DNA from: Mucilaginibacter sp. OK268
Lineage (GTDB): Bacteria; Bacteroidota; Bacteroidia; Sphingobacteriales; Sphingobacteriaceae
Direction of reading: 5' to 3'
DNA: 64,000 nt
NCBI RefSeq assembly: GCF_900103125.1
Contig: NZ_FNJV01000003.1
Span: 248,001-312,000 of the forward strand
The notes under the pieces were generated by a model. That model saw only the letters and a program-made list of their open reading frames with translations, was not told the origin of the DNA and searched no databases. The translations under genes and the position numbers were made by a program. Each line of letters begins with the position of its first letter. The stretch's first letter is position 1. This document shows positions 25,618 through 34,112 of the stretch, one piece after another.

Positions 25618-26315
25618 AGATCAGATGCGTCATCGTGGATGATGAGCCCCTGGCTATCCAGTTGATGCAAAAGCACCTGGCGCAACTGGATTTCTTCGAG
25701 GTTGTGGCCACGAGCAATAATGCCCTCAAAGCATTGGAGATCCTGAACCAGCAACCGGTCGATCTTTTATTCCTGGATATTAAAATGCCGCAGCTTTCGG
25801 GGCTTGATTTTCTCAAGACCCTGCGCAACCCGCCAAAAACCATTTTAACGACCGCCTACCGTGAATTCGCACTGGAAGGCTTTGAATTGGGTGTAATTGA
25901 TTACCTACTGAAACCGATTACCTTTGACCGTTTTTTTAAAGCCATAGAACATTATCTCAGCACAGGCAATCAGTCGATGCCCGAAATCCTGTATTCATCC
26001 GAACCGCAGTTTATCTACCTCAAAACGGGCCATAAATTCTTTAAGGTCGATACGCGTGATATTTTATATGCGGAAAGTTTAAAGGATTATGTACATGTTC
26101 ATACCAAGGAAAGCATAATCATCTCCAAATACAAAATCGGTGACCTGGAACGAGAATTAAAGGACAAAGGCTTTTTACGGATACACCGCAGTTTCGTGGT
26201 TAACCTGTTCCATGTAACCGCCTTTACGGCGAATGATGTCGAGATTGGCAAAGTAGAACTGCCTGTTGGTGACACTTATAAACAGATCCTGTTAAGGGCA
26301 TTCCACAACCGATAA
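25614..26315 (+). CDS. LytTR-family response regulator
   Basis: A 233-residue cytoplasmic DNA-binding regulator. The receiver domain (1-120) has the acidic pair DD(9-10), phospho-acceptor Asp55 in FLDIKMP, and the switch threonine/lysine in LTTAYREFA and YLLKPI. The C-terminal LytTR domain (about 135-233) has KVDTRDILYAESLKDYVHVHT and FLRIHRSFVVNL. LytTR domains bind short direct repeats; a likely target is the 150 bp between 24362 and 24514. It is coupled by ATGA to the kinase. Confidence 0.92.
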   Translation: MKIRCVIVDDEPLAIQLMQKHLAQLDFFEVVATSNNALKALEILNQQPVDLLFLDIKMPQLSGLDFLKTLRNPPKTILTTAYREFALEGFELGVIDYLLKPITFDRFFKAIEHYLSTGNQSMPEILYSSEPQFIYLKTGHKFFKVDTRDILYAESLKDYVHVHTKESIIISKYKIGDLERELKDKGFLRIHRSFVVNLFHVTAFTANDVEIGKVELPVGDTYKQILLRAFHNR

Positions 26316-26520
26316 CCGGATTAACCCAAAAGACCATTTAAAATTCCGCGGACAGCAATTGCTACAATCTTTGTATGCTTAAAAGACGCTTATCAGCATT
26401 GAAACAGGAACACATCGATCACTGCTTTTCTTCAGTATAATAGCCAAGCCGCCTATATTTAGTCCTCTTTGATTATCCCTTTGTATAGAGAAAATTAACT
26501 TCAGCATTACTTAAACACCA

Positions 26521-27549
26521 TTATTTAAAGTCGTATTTCTTTACTTTTCCGTCTCTCCAGGTATAGAGCTCATAATAATGCTTTCTGAAACCAAAGACCT
26601 CTTCGATAAGGTAATTCGTCGAATTTTGAATTAATGGTGTAATCTTTGGATGTAGGTTGGCCGGAAGTTCGGAGAGCTGTAACTTACGTTCAATCTCAAA
26701 GCCTACATCATATTCGAACTCCAATGTAAAACTATCCTTCTTCCACTGAACGCTTGTAGTAAGACCATGAGAAAGCGGCGAGAGGCTAAATTTTAAATCA
26801 TCATTGGATGTAATTTTTCTTGCACCTCCGACAAACAAGAATATCCCTGAAAATACCATTGCCGCATAACCAACTTTTTGAAATACCTTCTCACTAATAA
26901 AGGGTAATATATATTTAATACCGAACGAGGATACAATGCCTGCAACAGCTATCATTCCTCCATATAAAAATACTTGCGCAGTAAATAGTCCAAATGATAC
27001 ATATAGTCCCAACTTAATTATATGGAGTATAATCTCGTTAGCAGCTCTAGTTGCTACTATTTCTTCTTTTGAAAGCCCGTAGGTAAGATAAAACCTATTA
27101 AAAATTAAACCTACGGCACCAGTTAAACCAGAAACAAATCCAGTCAGGAAACCAATTATTGCTACTGTAAGTTTGTTTTTATGATTTGGCTTTCCTTTAT
27201 TTTGAGGTTTAAAGATATACAGGATATTGTATAAGAGGAACAAGCCCAAAATCAATTCCAAAAATATTGGGTTAAAATAAGTAAGCAGCCTGGCACCTAA
27301 CCATACAGTGGGTATAGCTGGTGGGATAAACCATTTCACCAGGTCCCACCTGATGTTTTTCCAAAGGACAATAATTCTGGAAAGCGAACTGGATGCGGTT
27401 CCAACAGAAAGAGCTGCAGGAATCTGGGCTCCCGGAAGCATTATTCCTAATATCGGAATTAATATAAAACTAGCTCCACCACCACATATTGCACTCAGTA
27501 TAAATGCAAACAACGCACAGATAAATAAAAGCAACGCAGTAAAAAACAT
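26521..27549 (-). CDS. TSUP (TauE/SafE) family permease with C-terminal soluble extension
   Basis: A 342-residue protein. About eight membrane helices (1-245) form a TSUP permease, with the internal-repeat motif ICGGGASFILIPILG near the N-terminus and GFVSGLTGAVGLIFNRFYL at the start of the second half. TSUP proteins move sulfite, sulfonates or other small anions. Residues about 246-342 are an extra soluble domain (FSLSPLSHGLTTSVQWKKDSF...), unusual for the family, which normally ends after the last helix. The gene looks AT-richer than its neighbours. It is the last gene before attR and has no operon partner. Confidence 0.85.
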   Translation of the reverse strand: MFFTALLLFICALFAFILSAICGGGASFILIPILGIMLPGAQIPAALSVGTASSSLSRIIVLWKNIRWDLVKWFIPPAIPTVWLGARLLTYFNPIFLELILGLFLLYNILYIFKPQNKGKPNHKNKLTVAIIGFLTGFVSGLTGAVGLIFNRFYLTYGLSKEEIVATRAANEIILHIIKLGLYVSFGLFTAQVFLYGGMIAVAGIVSSFGIKYILPFISEKVFQKVGYAAMVFSGIFLFVGGARKITSNDDLKFSLSPLSHGLTTSVQWKKDSFTLEFEYDVGFEIERKLQLSELPANLHPKITPLIQNSTNYLIEEVFGFRKHYYELYTWRDGKVKKYDFK

Positions 27550-27943
27550 ATAATTTATATATCCGCTAAATTATATATTAAAGGGAAACATCGACGGTCA
27601 ATTTATTGTTTTCGCCGTAAAATGTGGGTATCCCGGAGTTATTTACTACCTCGTTCCGGAATATCAAAAATATCACTCCGAAATCATATGGTCTGGACTC
27701 CCGAAATATCTATATTTTCTTAATAAATTGGCTAAAATTCTGCCCAGTTATGGAAACAAAAATATGCCTTAGTCGTCGCTATTCAATGATTCTAAAAAAC
27801 AGAAAGTTTTTTTTTGAGTCTAAAAAAGTCTGTATATTTGATTTAACAATTAGAGAAAACTTGCCGATTGCGTCATTCGTAGAGCAAGGAACTTTTAAAG
27901 ATGTAACACACTGATTATTAGCACATAAGAGCGATGATTCTGT
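27550..27943. other. AT-rich gap at the island's right end
   Basis: About 390 bp between the TSUP start and attR, where an integrase would be expected. One open frame (27624-27914, GTG start, 96 codons) gives no motif I recognise; no R-H-R-Y integrase residues are visible. I regard this as degraded sequence rather than a gene. Confidence 0.5.
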
Positions 27944-27959
27944 TCCCTAGCTCTCCGCT
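27944..27959 (+). repeat. attR: 16-bp copy of the tRNA-Ser 3' end
   Basis: Identical to 5555-5570 and in the same direction. The bases 5' of it do not continue the tRNA, so it is an acceptor-end fragment only. It is followed 5 bp later by a hairpin terminator. Confidence 0.85.
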
Positions 27960-27964
27960 TAAAT

Positions 27965-28001
27965 AAAAAGCCTGGTAAATAGTATTTACCGGGCTTTTTT
28001 T
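27965..28001 (+). terminator. Original tRNA-Ser terminator, displaced by the island
   Basis: AGCC-T-GGTAAATA (69-81 of the 27.9-kb block) pairs with TATTTACC-G-GGCT (27983-27995), followed by a T6 run. Its place immediately after the tRNA 3' fragment indicates that it terminated the tRNA before insertion. Confidence 0.75.
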
Positions 28002-28059
28002 ATGAAGTGGAAAACCGTTTTTTCGGAAATTTGGCATATTGACGATTGTACTCCCAGTA

Positions 28060-28554
28060 TCAATCCTCTTTGATTTTATTCATTTTAGCGTATTTTTCAC
28101 TTTGATACCAGGCTTTCTGAGGCCTGTTTGTAGAGAATCCGTATTTTTCCCGATAAGCCTTGCGTTCAGCGGTGAAATGCCACCAACGTTTGCTGTCGTC
28201 TCGATTTTCAATATAATGTACCAGCAACCGGTATGAGTCTTCCACACAAGGATCAGCCCAGGTACCGCAGTGCTGTTCAAAAGCATCAAAAAGCTCCACT
28301 GCAGATCTTCCTTTGAGTTGCTCCAGTGTATAATATCCCTGACAGATGAGCTCTTCTGCAAAATTAATACCAAGTGATGGTATGCTTTGAAATTGCGTCA
28401 GCGCGTTCAATTCCCTGGCTCGCTGAGGTGAAGCTTCCAGCAGGGAGGCGATCTCATCCGGCGCATAGTCTTGCAATACCTTCTGACTTACCTTTTTAGT
28501 TTTAAGTATTTGCTTTTCCGCCAAGGTCAATCGATAATTAATCGTTTTTTTCAT
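28060..28554 (-). CDS. Helix-hairpin-helix, Cdd1-like ('pathogenicity locus') protein
   Basis: A 164-residue cytoplasmic protein. Residues about 48-95 (LTQFQSIPSLGINFAEELICQGYYTLEQLKG) form a helix-hairpin-helix like those binding DNA without sequence specificity. The tail HCGTWADPCVEDSYRLLVHYIENRDDSKRWWHFTAERKAYREKYG is the conserved Cdd1 part. The biochemical role is not established. Its start overlaps the stop of the 90-residue gene upstream by 4 bp (ATGA), so they are coupled. Location just outside attR and next to a helicase hints at a DNA-related task. Confidence 0.8.
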   Translation of the reverse strand: MKKTINYRLTLAEKQILKTKKVSQKVLQDYAPDEIASLLEASPQRARELNALTQFQSIPSLGINFAEELICQGYYTLEQLKGRSAVELFDAFEQHCGTWADPCVEDSYRLLVHYIENRDDSKRWWHFTAERKAYREKYGFSTNRPQKAWYQSEKYAKMNKIKED

Positions 28555-28823
28555 AGCCTTTCTACATAATTGATGATAAAATCCGCAAGCTGTTCCTGCT
28601 CTCCTACAGATAACAGATCGCCATCATAGATCCAATATCCTTGCGCATCAAACAGTATACAGCCGAGTTCATCCGGGTCTTCGTCAAAGGCTGTATACAA
28701 CCGGTAGCATTGTGCTGCTTTCTGGTAGAAACGGTCGGGAATGATCCGAACCACCTCATCAGGCCCATTGATGCGCTTTACAAAAGCTTTAGCCTCTCTG
28801 GTCAGATAGCTATACATGGTCAT
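28551..28823 (-). CDS. Small hypothetical protein coupled to the HHH gene
   Basis: 90 residues from ATG 28823 (MTMYSYLTREAKAF); the longer frame begins only with TTG at 28847. No signal peptide or membrane segment. It has a mixed alpha/beta pattern with an acidic centre (FDEDPDELGCILFDAQGYWIYDGD). I do not recognise a family. A TATCTTTG box on the minus strand (28845-28852) lies 22 bp before the ATG and fits a Bacteroidota -7 element. Reality as a gene is supported by the 4-bp ATGA coupling and codon-like composition. Confidence 0.65.
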   Translation of the reverse strand: MTMYSYLTREAKAFVKRINGPDEVVRIIPDRFYQKAAQCYRLYTAFDEDPDELGCILFDAQGYWIYDGDLLSVGEQEQLADFIINYVERL

Positions 28824-28897
28824 TTTTAACGGTTGTGATTTTTTCAAAGATAAATAAAATACTAATATTTTTAGTATTAGTTTTGTAATTCATTATT

Positions 28898-29011
28898 ATG
28901 TCCGAAATAAACAGATATTATCAACCAGCTATGCAAAAAGCTTTCCTACAAAAGGTACTTTTTATTAGGGGCGAAATTTTCATTGATAATGTTATTATTG
29001 TAAACGAATGA
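28898..29011 (+). CDS. Possible 37-codon small gene coupled to the helicase
   Basis: ATG at 28898 to TGA at 29009-29011 encodes MSEINRYYQPAMQKAFLQKV... (37 residues). Two things support it. A TAGTTTTG (-7 consensus TAnnTTTG) at 28878-28885 is 13 bp before the ATG, and the stop overlaps the helicase ATG by 4 bp (ATGA). There is no similarity I recognise. It could instead be a leader peptide that couples translation into the helicase. Confidence 0.4.
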   Translation: MSEINRYYQPAMQKAFLQKVLFIRGEIFIDNVIIVNE

Positions 29012-30999
29012 ACGAACTTAACCCCGCGATGCACCTGGCCGCCGATTACCTGGAATCAACCAATACGGTTATTTTCCTCACAGGTAAGGCAGGTACAGGC
29101 AAAACCACTTTCCTGCAAAACCTGAAACAGATTTCGAAAAAGAAACTAGCTGTGGCTGCCCCAACCGGTGTGGCGGCGATCAACGCGGGCGGGATGACCA
29201 TTCATTCGCTGTTCCAGTTACCTTTCGGGCCGCTTTTACCTGGTGGTGATTCGCGACCGGATATCCATTATAATCCCGAAAAGAAGGAACTGTTGAGCAG
29301 TTTAGAACTGCTGATCATTGATGAGATCAGTATGGTACGCCCCGACGTATTAGACCAGATCGATCTGATCCTGCGGAATATCAAAGATTCCAACCATCCT
29401 TTCGGCGGCGTACAGCTCTTATTGATCGGCGACCTTTCGCAATTGAGCCCGATCATACGGGACGAGGAATGGGCCGTATTGAGACGTTATTATACTACGT
29501 CTTATTTTTTCAGCGCACTGGTGATGCAAAAAGCACCTTATGCTCGGATTGAACTGGATCATGTGTACCGCCAAAAGGAACAGGCTTTTGTCGATATCCT
29601 GAATGAAGTACGTAACCAGCAGGTCAGTGCGAAAAGCTTAGCATTATTGAATACGCGTTACATACCAGACTTCCGGCCAGCTACAGATGATCCTTACATT
29701 ACACTGACCACGCACAATAGTATTGCCCAACAAGTGAATACGGAATTCCTGGAAGCTTTGCAGGGACAAGAATTTGAATTTGCGGCAACGGTCAGGGGCG
29801 ATTTTCCTAAAGATGCCTACCCTACCGAAATAAATTTAAAATTGAAGATCGGTGCACAGGTGATGTTTGTTAAAAATGATGGCTCAGCAGAAAAATTGTA
29901 TTATAATGGCAAAATCGGAACGGTTAGCCAGATCAAAGGTAATACCGTGTTTGTTCAATGCGGCAGGGAAGGTAAAGAGCTTGCGGTGGAAACCGTAGAA
30001 TGGACGAATGTAAAGTACCAACTTGACGGTGAGGCTATCAATGAAAGCAATGCCGGCAGTTTTGCTCAGATACCCTTAAAACTGGCCTGGGCCATCACTA
30101 TCCATAAAAGCCAGGGCTTAACCTTTGACAAAGCCATTATTGATGTTAGCGAAGCTTTTGCCTCCGGGCAGGCCTATGTGGCGTTGAGTCGTTGTCGTAC
30201 TTTATCAGGTATGATCTTACGCAATCCCATCGGCTCCCACAATATTATTGGCGATCCGGCGGTCATTCGTTTTAACGAACAAGCCACTTTGATCACACCT
30301 GATGCATACACACTTCAGCGCGACCAGCAGCTATATGAAAAGTATTTACTTGGTGAACTATTTAATTTCGGTGCACTGCAAACCCGGCTCAAAGGTTTCG
30401 AAATACTGTTGCCTGATCTGGAAAAAGAAATCATCAGCGTTGCGCTCAAATTCACTAAACAGCTCAAAACCGAACGGAGCCTACAAGCCGCCGCTTATTT
30501 TCTCGAAAAACTAACAGTCGCTACTGAAAGCCTGCATCAACAATTGCCAGGTTTGATCGGGCAATCGAAAGAATTAGCTAAAAAAGCAGACCAATTGATC
30601 ATTTGGCTAATGAACCGTATCCGGCTCATGGAATATTTCGCACAGGCTTCTTTTACGACCGCCGTGTATCTGGAACTGACCAAAGAAAAAGTCAAAACAT
30701 ATGATCGCTCCTATCTAAAGGCGCTGAATGCCCCACCCAACGAAAAACTGTATGAACAAATACTGGAATGGCGTGAAAAAGCAGCAGTTAAAGAAAACAT
30801 CATGCCTAATATGGTGCTTTCTGAGAAAACGGCAGCCGCCATAGCAGAAAGGCTACCGGATACACTTAAAGCGCTCGGCGTGATCAAAGGGATCGGTGCG
30901 CATAAGGCTACTCAATATGGACCGGAATTGATTGGATTGATCCGCAGCTATCAGCAAGAATTACAAAGCCCAGGAACTGAACAGGTTAGTTTGTTTTAA
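29008..30999 (+). CDS. PIF1/RecD2-like DNA helicase with C-terminal HRDC domain
   Basis: A 663-residue cytoplasmic SF1B helicase. Walker A GKAGTGKT is at 26-33, PTGVAAINAGGMTIHSLF is motif Ia, Walker B IIDEIS is near 103-108, and then comes IGDLSQLSP. The C-terminal helicase motif reads WAITIHKSQGLTFDKAIIDV...QAYVALSRCRTLSG (about 350-405). The tail carries a helical region and an HRDC-like domain (about 585-650, NEKLYEQILEWREKAAVKENIMPNMVLSE). It presumably unwinds forked or structured DNA 5'-3'. It stands just outside the island with its own promoter. Confidence 0.9.
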   Translation: MNELNPAMHLAADYLESTNTVIFLTGKAGTGKTTFLQNLKQISKKKLAVAAPTGVAAINAGGMTIHSLFQLPFGPLLPGGDSRPDIHYNPEKKELLSSLELLIIDEISMVRPDVLDQIDLILRNIKDSNHPFGGVQLLLIGDLSQLSPIIRDEEWAVLRRYYTTSYFFSALVMQKAPYARIELDHVYRQKEQAFVDILNEVRNQQVSAKSLALLNTRYIPDFRPATDDPYITLTTHNSIAQQVNTEFLEALQGQEFEFAATVRGDFPKDAYPTEINLKLKIGAQVMFVKNDGSAEKLYYNGKIGTVSQIKGNTVFVQCGREGKELAVETVEWTNVKYQLDGEAINESNAGSFAQIPLKLAWAITIHKSQGLTFDKAIIDVSEAFASGQAYVALSRCRTLSGMILRNPIGSHNIIGDPAVIRFNEQATLITPDAYTLQRDQQLYEKYLLGELFNFGALQTRLKGFEILLPDLEKEIISVALKFTKQLKTERSLQAAAYFLEKLTVATESLHQQLPGLIGQSKELAKKADQLIIWLMNRIRLMEYFAQASFTTAVYLELTKEKVKTYDRSYLKALNAPPNEKLYEQILEWREKAAVKENIMPNMVLSEKTAAAIAERLPDTLKALGVIKGIGAHKATQYGPELIGLIRSYQQELQSPGTEQVSLF

Positions 31000-31060
31000 G
31001 CCTGGCGTTACCTCATCGAAAAGATACTTACCAATTGCGTATACTGCATACAGATAAATG

Positions 31061-31093
31061 AAAAAATCCCGGCCGTATTACACAACCGGGATT
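31061..31093 (-). terminator. Hairpin terminator of the 31-kb barrel gene
   Basis: AATCCCGG (31065-31072) pairs with CCGGGATT (31086-31093). On the minus strand the stem is followed by a run of six T (31061-31066 region). It lies between the convergent helicase and barrel genes. Confidence 0.78.
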
Positions 31094-31153
31094 GAACCAA
31101 GAAACACAACCAGACTTTGAATGAACAATCTTTAAATTAGCCTGTGGTCTTTG

Positions 31154-31756
31154 TTAAAAAACGTAGAATATGCTGGCCTGGATATTGGTGTTTTTAAAAT
31201 CGTTATTGATAGTGGTGCTGGTAAAATTACCCACTTTTGAAATACCGTAAACGTACCTGGCGCCGATACCAAGACCAATTTTTGACTGGTAGCCGATACC
31301 ACCTACAGCAGCACCATCTATTTTTTTAGCAAAATCGGTACCGCTGTACCCTGCTACTTCTTCTTTGAGCTTGATACCTACCTGAGCACCCCCCTCAACG
31401 TAGAAACCAGAGTTGGTGCGGTATTTAAGCAGGAAGGGTACGGTCATGTAAGATAGCTTTAGGTCTTGGGCACCAAGCGCGCCATCAGTAACTTTAGCTC
31501 CCTGCTGAGAGTATAAAAACTCTTCCTGGATCAAAAAATTATTGGTGATCTTGAAAGCCACTGTAGCACCGGCATGAAAACCGGCCAGATAATCGGTACC
31601 AAAATTGGCCTTATCAAAATTACTGTAATTACCACCGGCCTTAATACCGAATTCTAATTTTGAGGTTATTTTTTGAAAGAAGGTTTGGCTGAAGCCCTTC
31701 GTCGATACCAGAACAAAACAAATTAACATTAAGATTAGCTTTTTCATAAATTTCAT
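31154..31756 (-). CDS. Porin-like outer-membrane beta-barrel (PF13568 type)
   Basis: A 200-residue exported protein with leader MKKLILMLICFVLVSTKGFSQ and eight alternating strands. It begins FGIKAGGNYSNFDKANFGTDYLAGFHAGATV, the usual opening of Bacteroidota 'porin family' barrels, and ends with an aromatic residue (SIFYVF). The role is unknown; many members are abundant structural barrels. ATG at 31747 is an equally good start. It is a single gene ended by the hairpin at 31061-31093. Confidence 0.85.
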   Translation of the reverse strand: MKFMKKLILMLICFVLVSTKGFSQTFFQKITSKLEFGIKAGGNYSNFDKANFGTDYLAGFHAGATVAFKITNNFLIQEEFLYSQQGAKVTDGALGAQDLKLSYMTVPFLLKYRTNSGFYVEGGAQVGIKLKEEVAGYSGTDFAKKIDGAAVGGIGYQSKIGLGIGARYVYGISKVGNFTSTTINNDFKNTNIQASIFYVF

Positions 31757-31949
31757 TTAAAAGTTTGAGATACTATTTGCAACACGGGGCCGCACTTATT
31801 TTTTTATTTAGGCCAAAGGTGGGTCTTTATAGGTAGGTGCAGAAGGAAAAGGTAACCGAAGCGGGCAAAGTTGGCCCGGAAAAGGCGTAAAGGCATTTGA
31901 ATAAAATCAACAGACAACTATTCCAGAAGAATCGTATCGATAAAACAGT

Positions 31950-31988
31950 AAAAGCCTGATGTGCTACCAGTTAACACATCAGGCTTTT
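31950..31988 (-). terminator. Terminator of the second LytS/LytTR pair
   Basis: AAAAGCCTGATGTG (31950-31963) pairs perfectly with CACATCAGGCTTTT (31975-31988). It lies 30 bp after the response regulator stop on the minus strand. Confidence 0.85.
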
Positions 31989-32018
31989 GCAATGAAAGAG
32001 AAATATCAGAATGATAGC

Positions 32019-32783
32019 TCAAGCTTTCGCCAACCAGTTGAGAAACTGGGACGCCTTTCCTTTACTTACCACAACGCGTTCGCCAAAAGCTATATTAAGA
32101 TTGAGTGATAATTTCCTGGAGAAAAAACTGGACACATCAATAATGGCTTTACGGCTAACCAAAAATTGCCGGTTTGCCCTGAAAAAGTAATTCCCGCATA
32201 ATTTTTCCAACTCATCCAGGTTTTTATTGGGATAAAAGGTTTTGCCCGAAAAGGTCAATAAATTGGTCACCTCGTTCGCCAGGTAAAACAGGGCTATATC
32301 TTCGAGCTTTATTGGAATAATCTTATCCTGGTGGTATACCAGTACAGAAGATGACTTTTGTGTACCTCTGTCGGCCAGCATTTCCAACAAGGCGTTATAT
32401 TGCGGCCCCTGATCAGCCGAAAATAACTTTTTAAGCTCTTCGTATCGTTGCAAAGCCCGTTCCAGTGTTTGCGTGGTAAAGGGTTTAAGGATATAATCTA
32501 TCCCGTTAGCTTTAAAGGCATCCAGGGCATACTCATCATAAGCCGTACAAAAAATTACCGGAGCCGAAACAGTTACCGCGATAAATATCTCAAAACTTAA
32601 ACCGTCGCCTAACTGAATATCGCTAAAGATGAGGTCGGGTGATGGATTATTTTTAAGGTAGACAACGGCCTCTTTAACGGAATGTAGCTGCACTATACTT
32701 ACCGGGCCATTTATTAATTGGTTAATACTAAACTCAAGATCTTCGGCAACTACCCGTTCATCCTCTATGATCACTATATTCAT
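32019..32783 (-). CDS. LytTR-family response regulator (second pair)
   Basis: 254 residues. The receiver (1-120) has IIEDER, phospho-acceptor Asp55 in IFSDIQLGDG, the switch FCTAYDEYAL and the lysine of YILKPF. The LytTR DNA-binding domain (about 150-250) has ILVYHQDKIIPIKLEDIALFYLANEVTNLLT and FRANRQFLVSRKAIIDV. The gene start lies inside the kinase gene (26 bp overlap), so the pair is co-expressed. Probable targets are the divergent genes beginning at 34113. Confidence 0.9.
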   Translation of the reverse strand: MNIVIIEDERVVAEDLEFSINQLINGPVSIVQLHSVKEAVVYLKNNPSPDLIFSDIQLGDGLSFEIFIAVTVSAPVIFCTAYDEYALDAFKANGIDYILKPFTTQTLERALQRYEELKKLFSADQGPQYNALLEMLADRGTQKSSSVLVYHQDKIIPIKLEDIALFYLANEVTNLLTFSGKTFYPNKNLDELEKLCGNYFFRANRQFLVSRKAIIDVSSFFSRKLSLNLNIAFGERVVVSKGKASQFLNWLAKA

Positions 32784-33807
32784 TGGTCAATAATTTTATA
32801 CTTACAGAAAATGTGCTTTTATCTTCTTTGATCAGGATCTCGTCGCCCGACAACAGATTGTATCGTTCGGCAAGGTTAGCAAGGCCGTGAAAGGTAGAGG
32901 AAACATTAACCGATTTTTTCTGCAGGTTATTATATACTACTATTCGCTCCTCCAGGCAAAAAATGTGCACGATCAATGGTGCCTCCTGGGTAAGATCGTT
33001 ATGTTTGATAGCGTTCTCTAACAGCGGCTGCAATGAAAAAGATGGCAAATAGTGATCTTTCCGTATTTTATCCGGCACATCAATGGTACAATCCAGTGCG
33101 GTACCAAACCTGATCTTCTGCATTTCCAGGTAATCGCCCAGAAGGGTCAGTTCCTCCTCCAGGCTGGATACCTTGGCGGCATGGTTGTAGACAGAAGCTC
33201 TTAAAAAATTGGCTAAATGTACTATATAAATATCACCGGCACATGGATCTTTCCGGTAGAGGGCCTTGAGAGTATTTAACGCGTTGAACAAAAAGTGGGG
33301 ATGTATCTGTTGTTTTAAAAGCAGGTTGGCGGCTTCTGCATTCGCAGTTTTTAGTTCTGACAGTTCCAGCCCCGCGCGAGCTTTATCGCTATGCAGAATG
33401 ATAAAATCATGAAAAATAACAATAACCGTATTAACAACCACGCTGGAAACAACAAATATGGAAGGAAATACAAGGAAAGGATAAGAGTCGCTTTTTTTAG
33501 AGATGTGATCGAATACTGGTGACAGCGCAATATAAATTACCGCACTGGCCGCATAAGTGTATAAAAGGCGGTACGCCTTGAATCGTTTGGTTTCAGTGTT
33601 ATACCTCCGCTCCAAAAAAATTAAAATACCCACATTGGCAAAGCCAACCAGGCCGATACCCACCCCCGTCATCACTGTATAAAATATCTTGTGCATAGGT
33701 ATGTCTTCCAGCAAGAAAACAAAATACACTGATGAGATGGCCGTAAAAGCCGCCACCAGTAACCAATTAAGACGAACAAGGTTTTTGATTGGTAACGTTG
33801 AATCCAT
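32758..33807 (-). CDS. LytS-type sensor histidine kinase (second pair)
   Basis: 349 residues from MDSTLPIKNL. Four membrane helices (about 15-35, 45-65, 85-105, 120-145) are followed by a linker and the kinase core QQIHPHFLFNALNTLKALYR and LQPLLENAIKHN...FHGLANLAERYNLL. The glycine-rich G2 box is replaced by HGLANL, as usual in this family. An upstream ATG at 33885 would add 26 residues. It is divergent from the gene set at 34113-37053 with about 300 bp between starts. Confidence 0.9.
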   Translation of the reverse strand: MDSTLPIKNLVRLNWLLVAAFTAISSVYFVFLLEDIPMHKIFYTVMTGVGIGLVGFANVGILIFLERRYNTETKRFKAYRLLYTYAASAVIYIALSPVFDHISKKSDSYPFLVFPSIFVVSSVVVNTVIVIFHDFIILHSDKARAGLELSELKTANAEAANLLLKQQIHPHFLFNALNTLKALYRKDPCAGDIYIVHLANFLRASVYNHAAKVSSLEEELTLLGDYLEMQKIRFGTALDCTIDVPDKIRKDHYLPSFSLQPLLENAIKHNDLTQEAPLIVHIFCLEERIVVYNNLQKKSVNVSSTFHGLANLAERYNLLSGDEILIKEDKSTFSVSIKLLTNEYSDHRG

Positions 33808-34112
33808 ATACACAAATGTAAGTAATCGTAATAATGAAGTAAATAATTCTGTACCGAAGCGGGCAAAAACAACATCGAACATCACTTTTAGCCATTTAAA
33901 AAGTTGTGAGCGTTAAATCTTCTTCACTCCTATTCCCCCATCGGCATTCGCTACCGCGTTTCTACTCCCGGCCATCCCTGATTTTATTAAAACCGTTTAT
34001 TGAAACATTCAGTTGGCATTTTGCCCGCTTCCATGTGTTTTTAATATAACACGATGTTTAATGCCAATACCTTCGCTTTCAAATAAATGTTAAATTTTAA
34101 AAAATAAACAAA

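Larger units (their letters stand above)
5571..27959 (+). mobile_element. Putative 22.4-kb genomic island in tRNA-Ser, integrase lost
   Basis: The segment is bounded by the 16-bp direct repeats at 5555-5570 and 27944-27959. The tRNA is rebuilt intact at the left end. At the right end the leftover acceptor fragment is followed at once by a strong hairpin terminator (27965-28001), as expected for the original tRNA downstream DNA. Cargo is outer-membrane uptake, a phosphoesterase, a mechanosensitive channel, a lipid enzyme, a two-component pair and a permease. I find no intact integrase, excisionase, relaxase or phage gene, so it is probably immobile now or depends on another element. By eye, base composition is mosaic: 21.9-26.3 kb looks GC-richer and 26.5-27.9 kb AT-richer. 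Confidence 0.72.

Noticed and set aside
27624..27914. A 96-codon frame beside attR as an integrase or its remnant
   Set aside because: It starts with GTG, shows no catalytic R-H-R-Y residues and no recognisable arm-binding domain; the lysine-rich stretch alone is not evidence.
27944..27959. A second tRNA-Ser gene
   Set aside because: Only the acceptor-end 16 bp are present; no anticodon or D arm precedes it.
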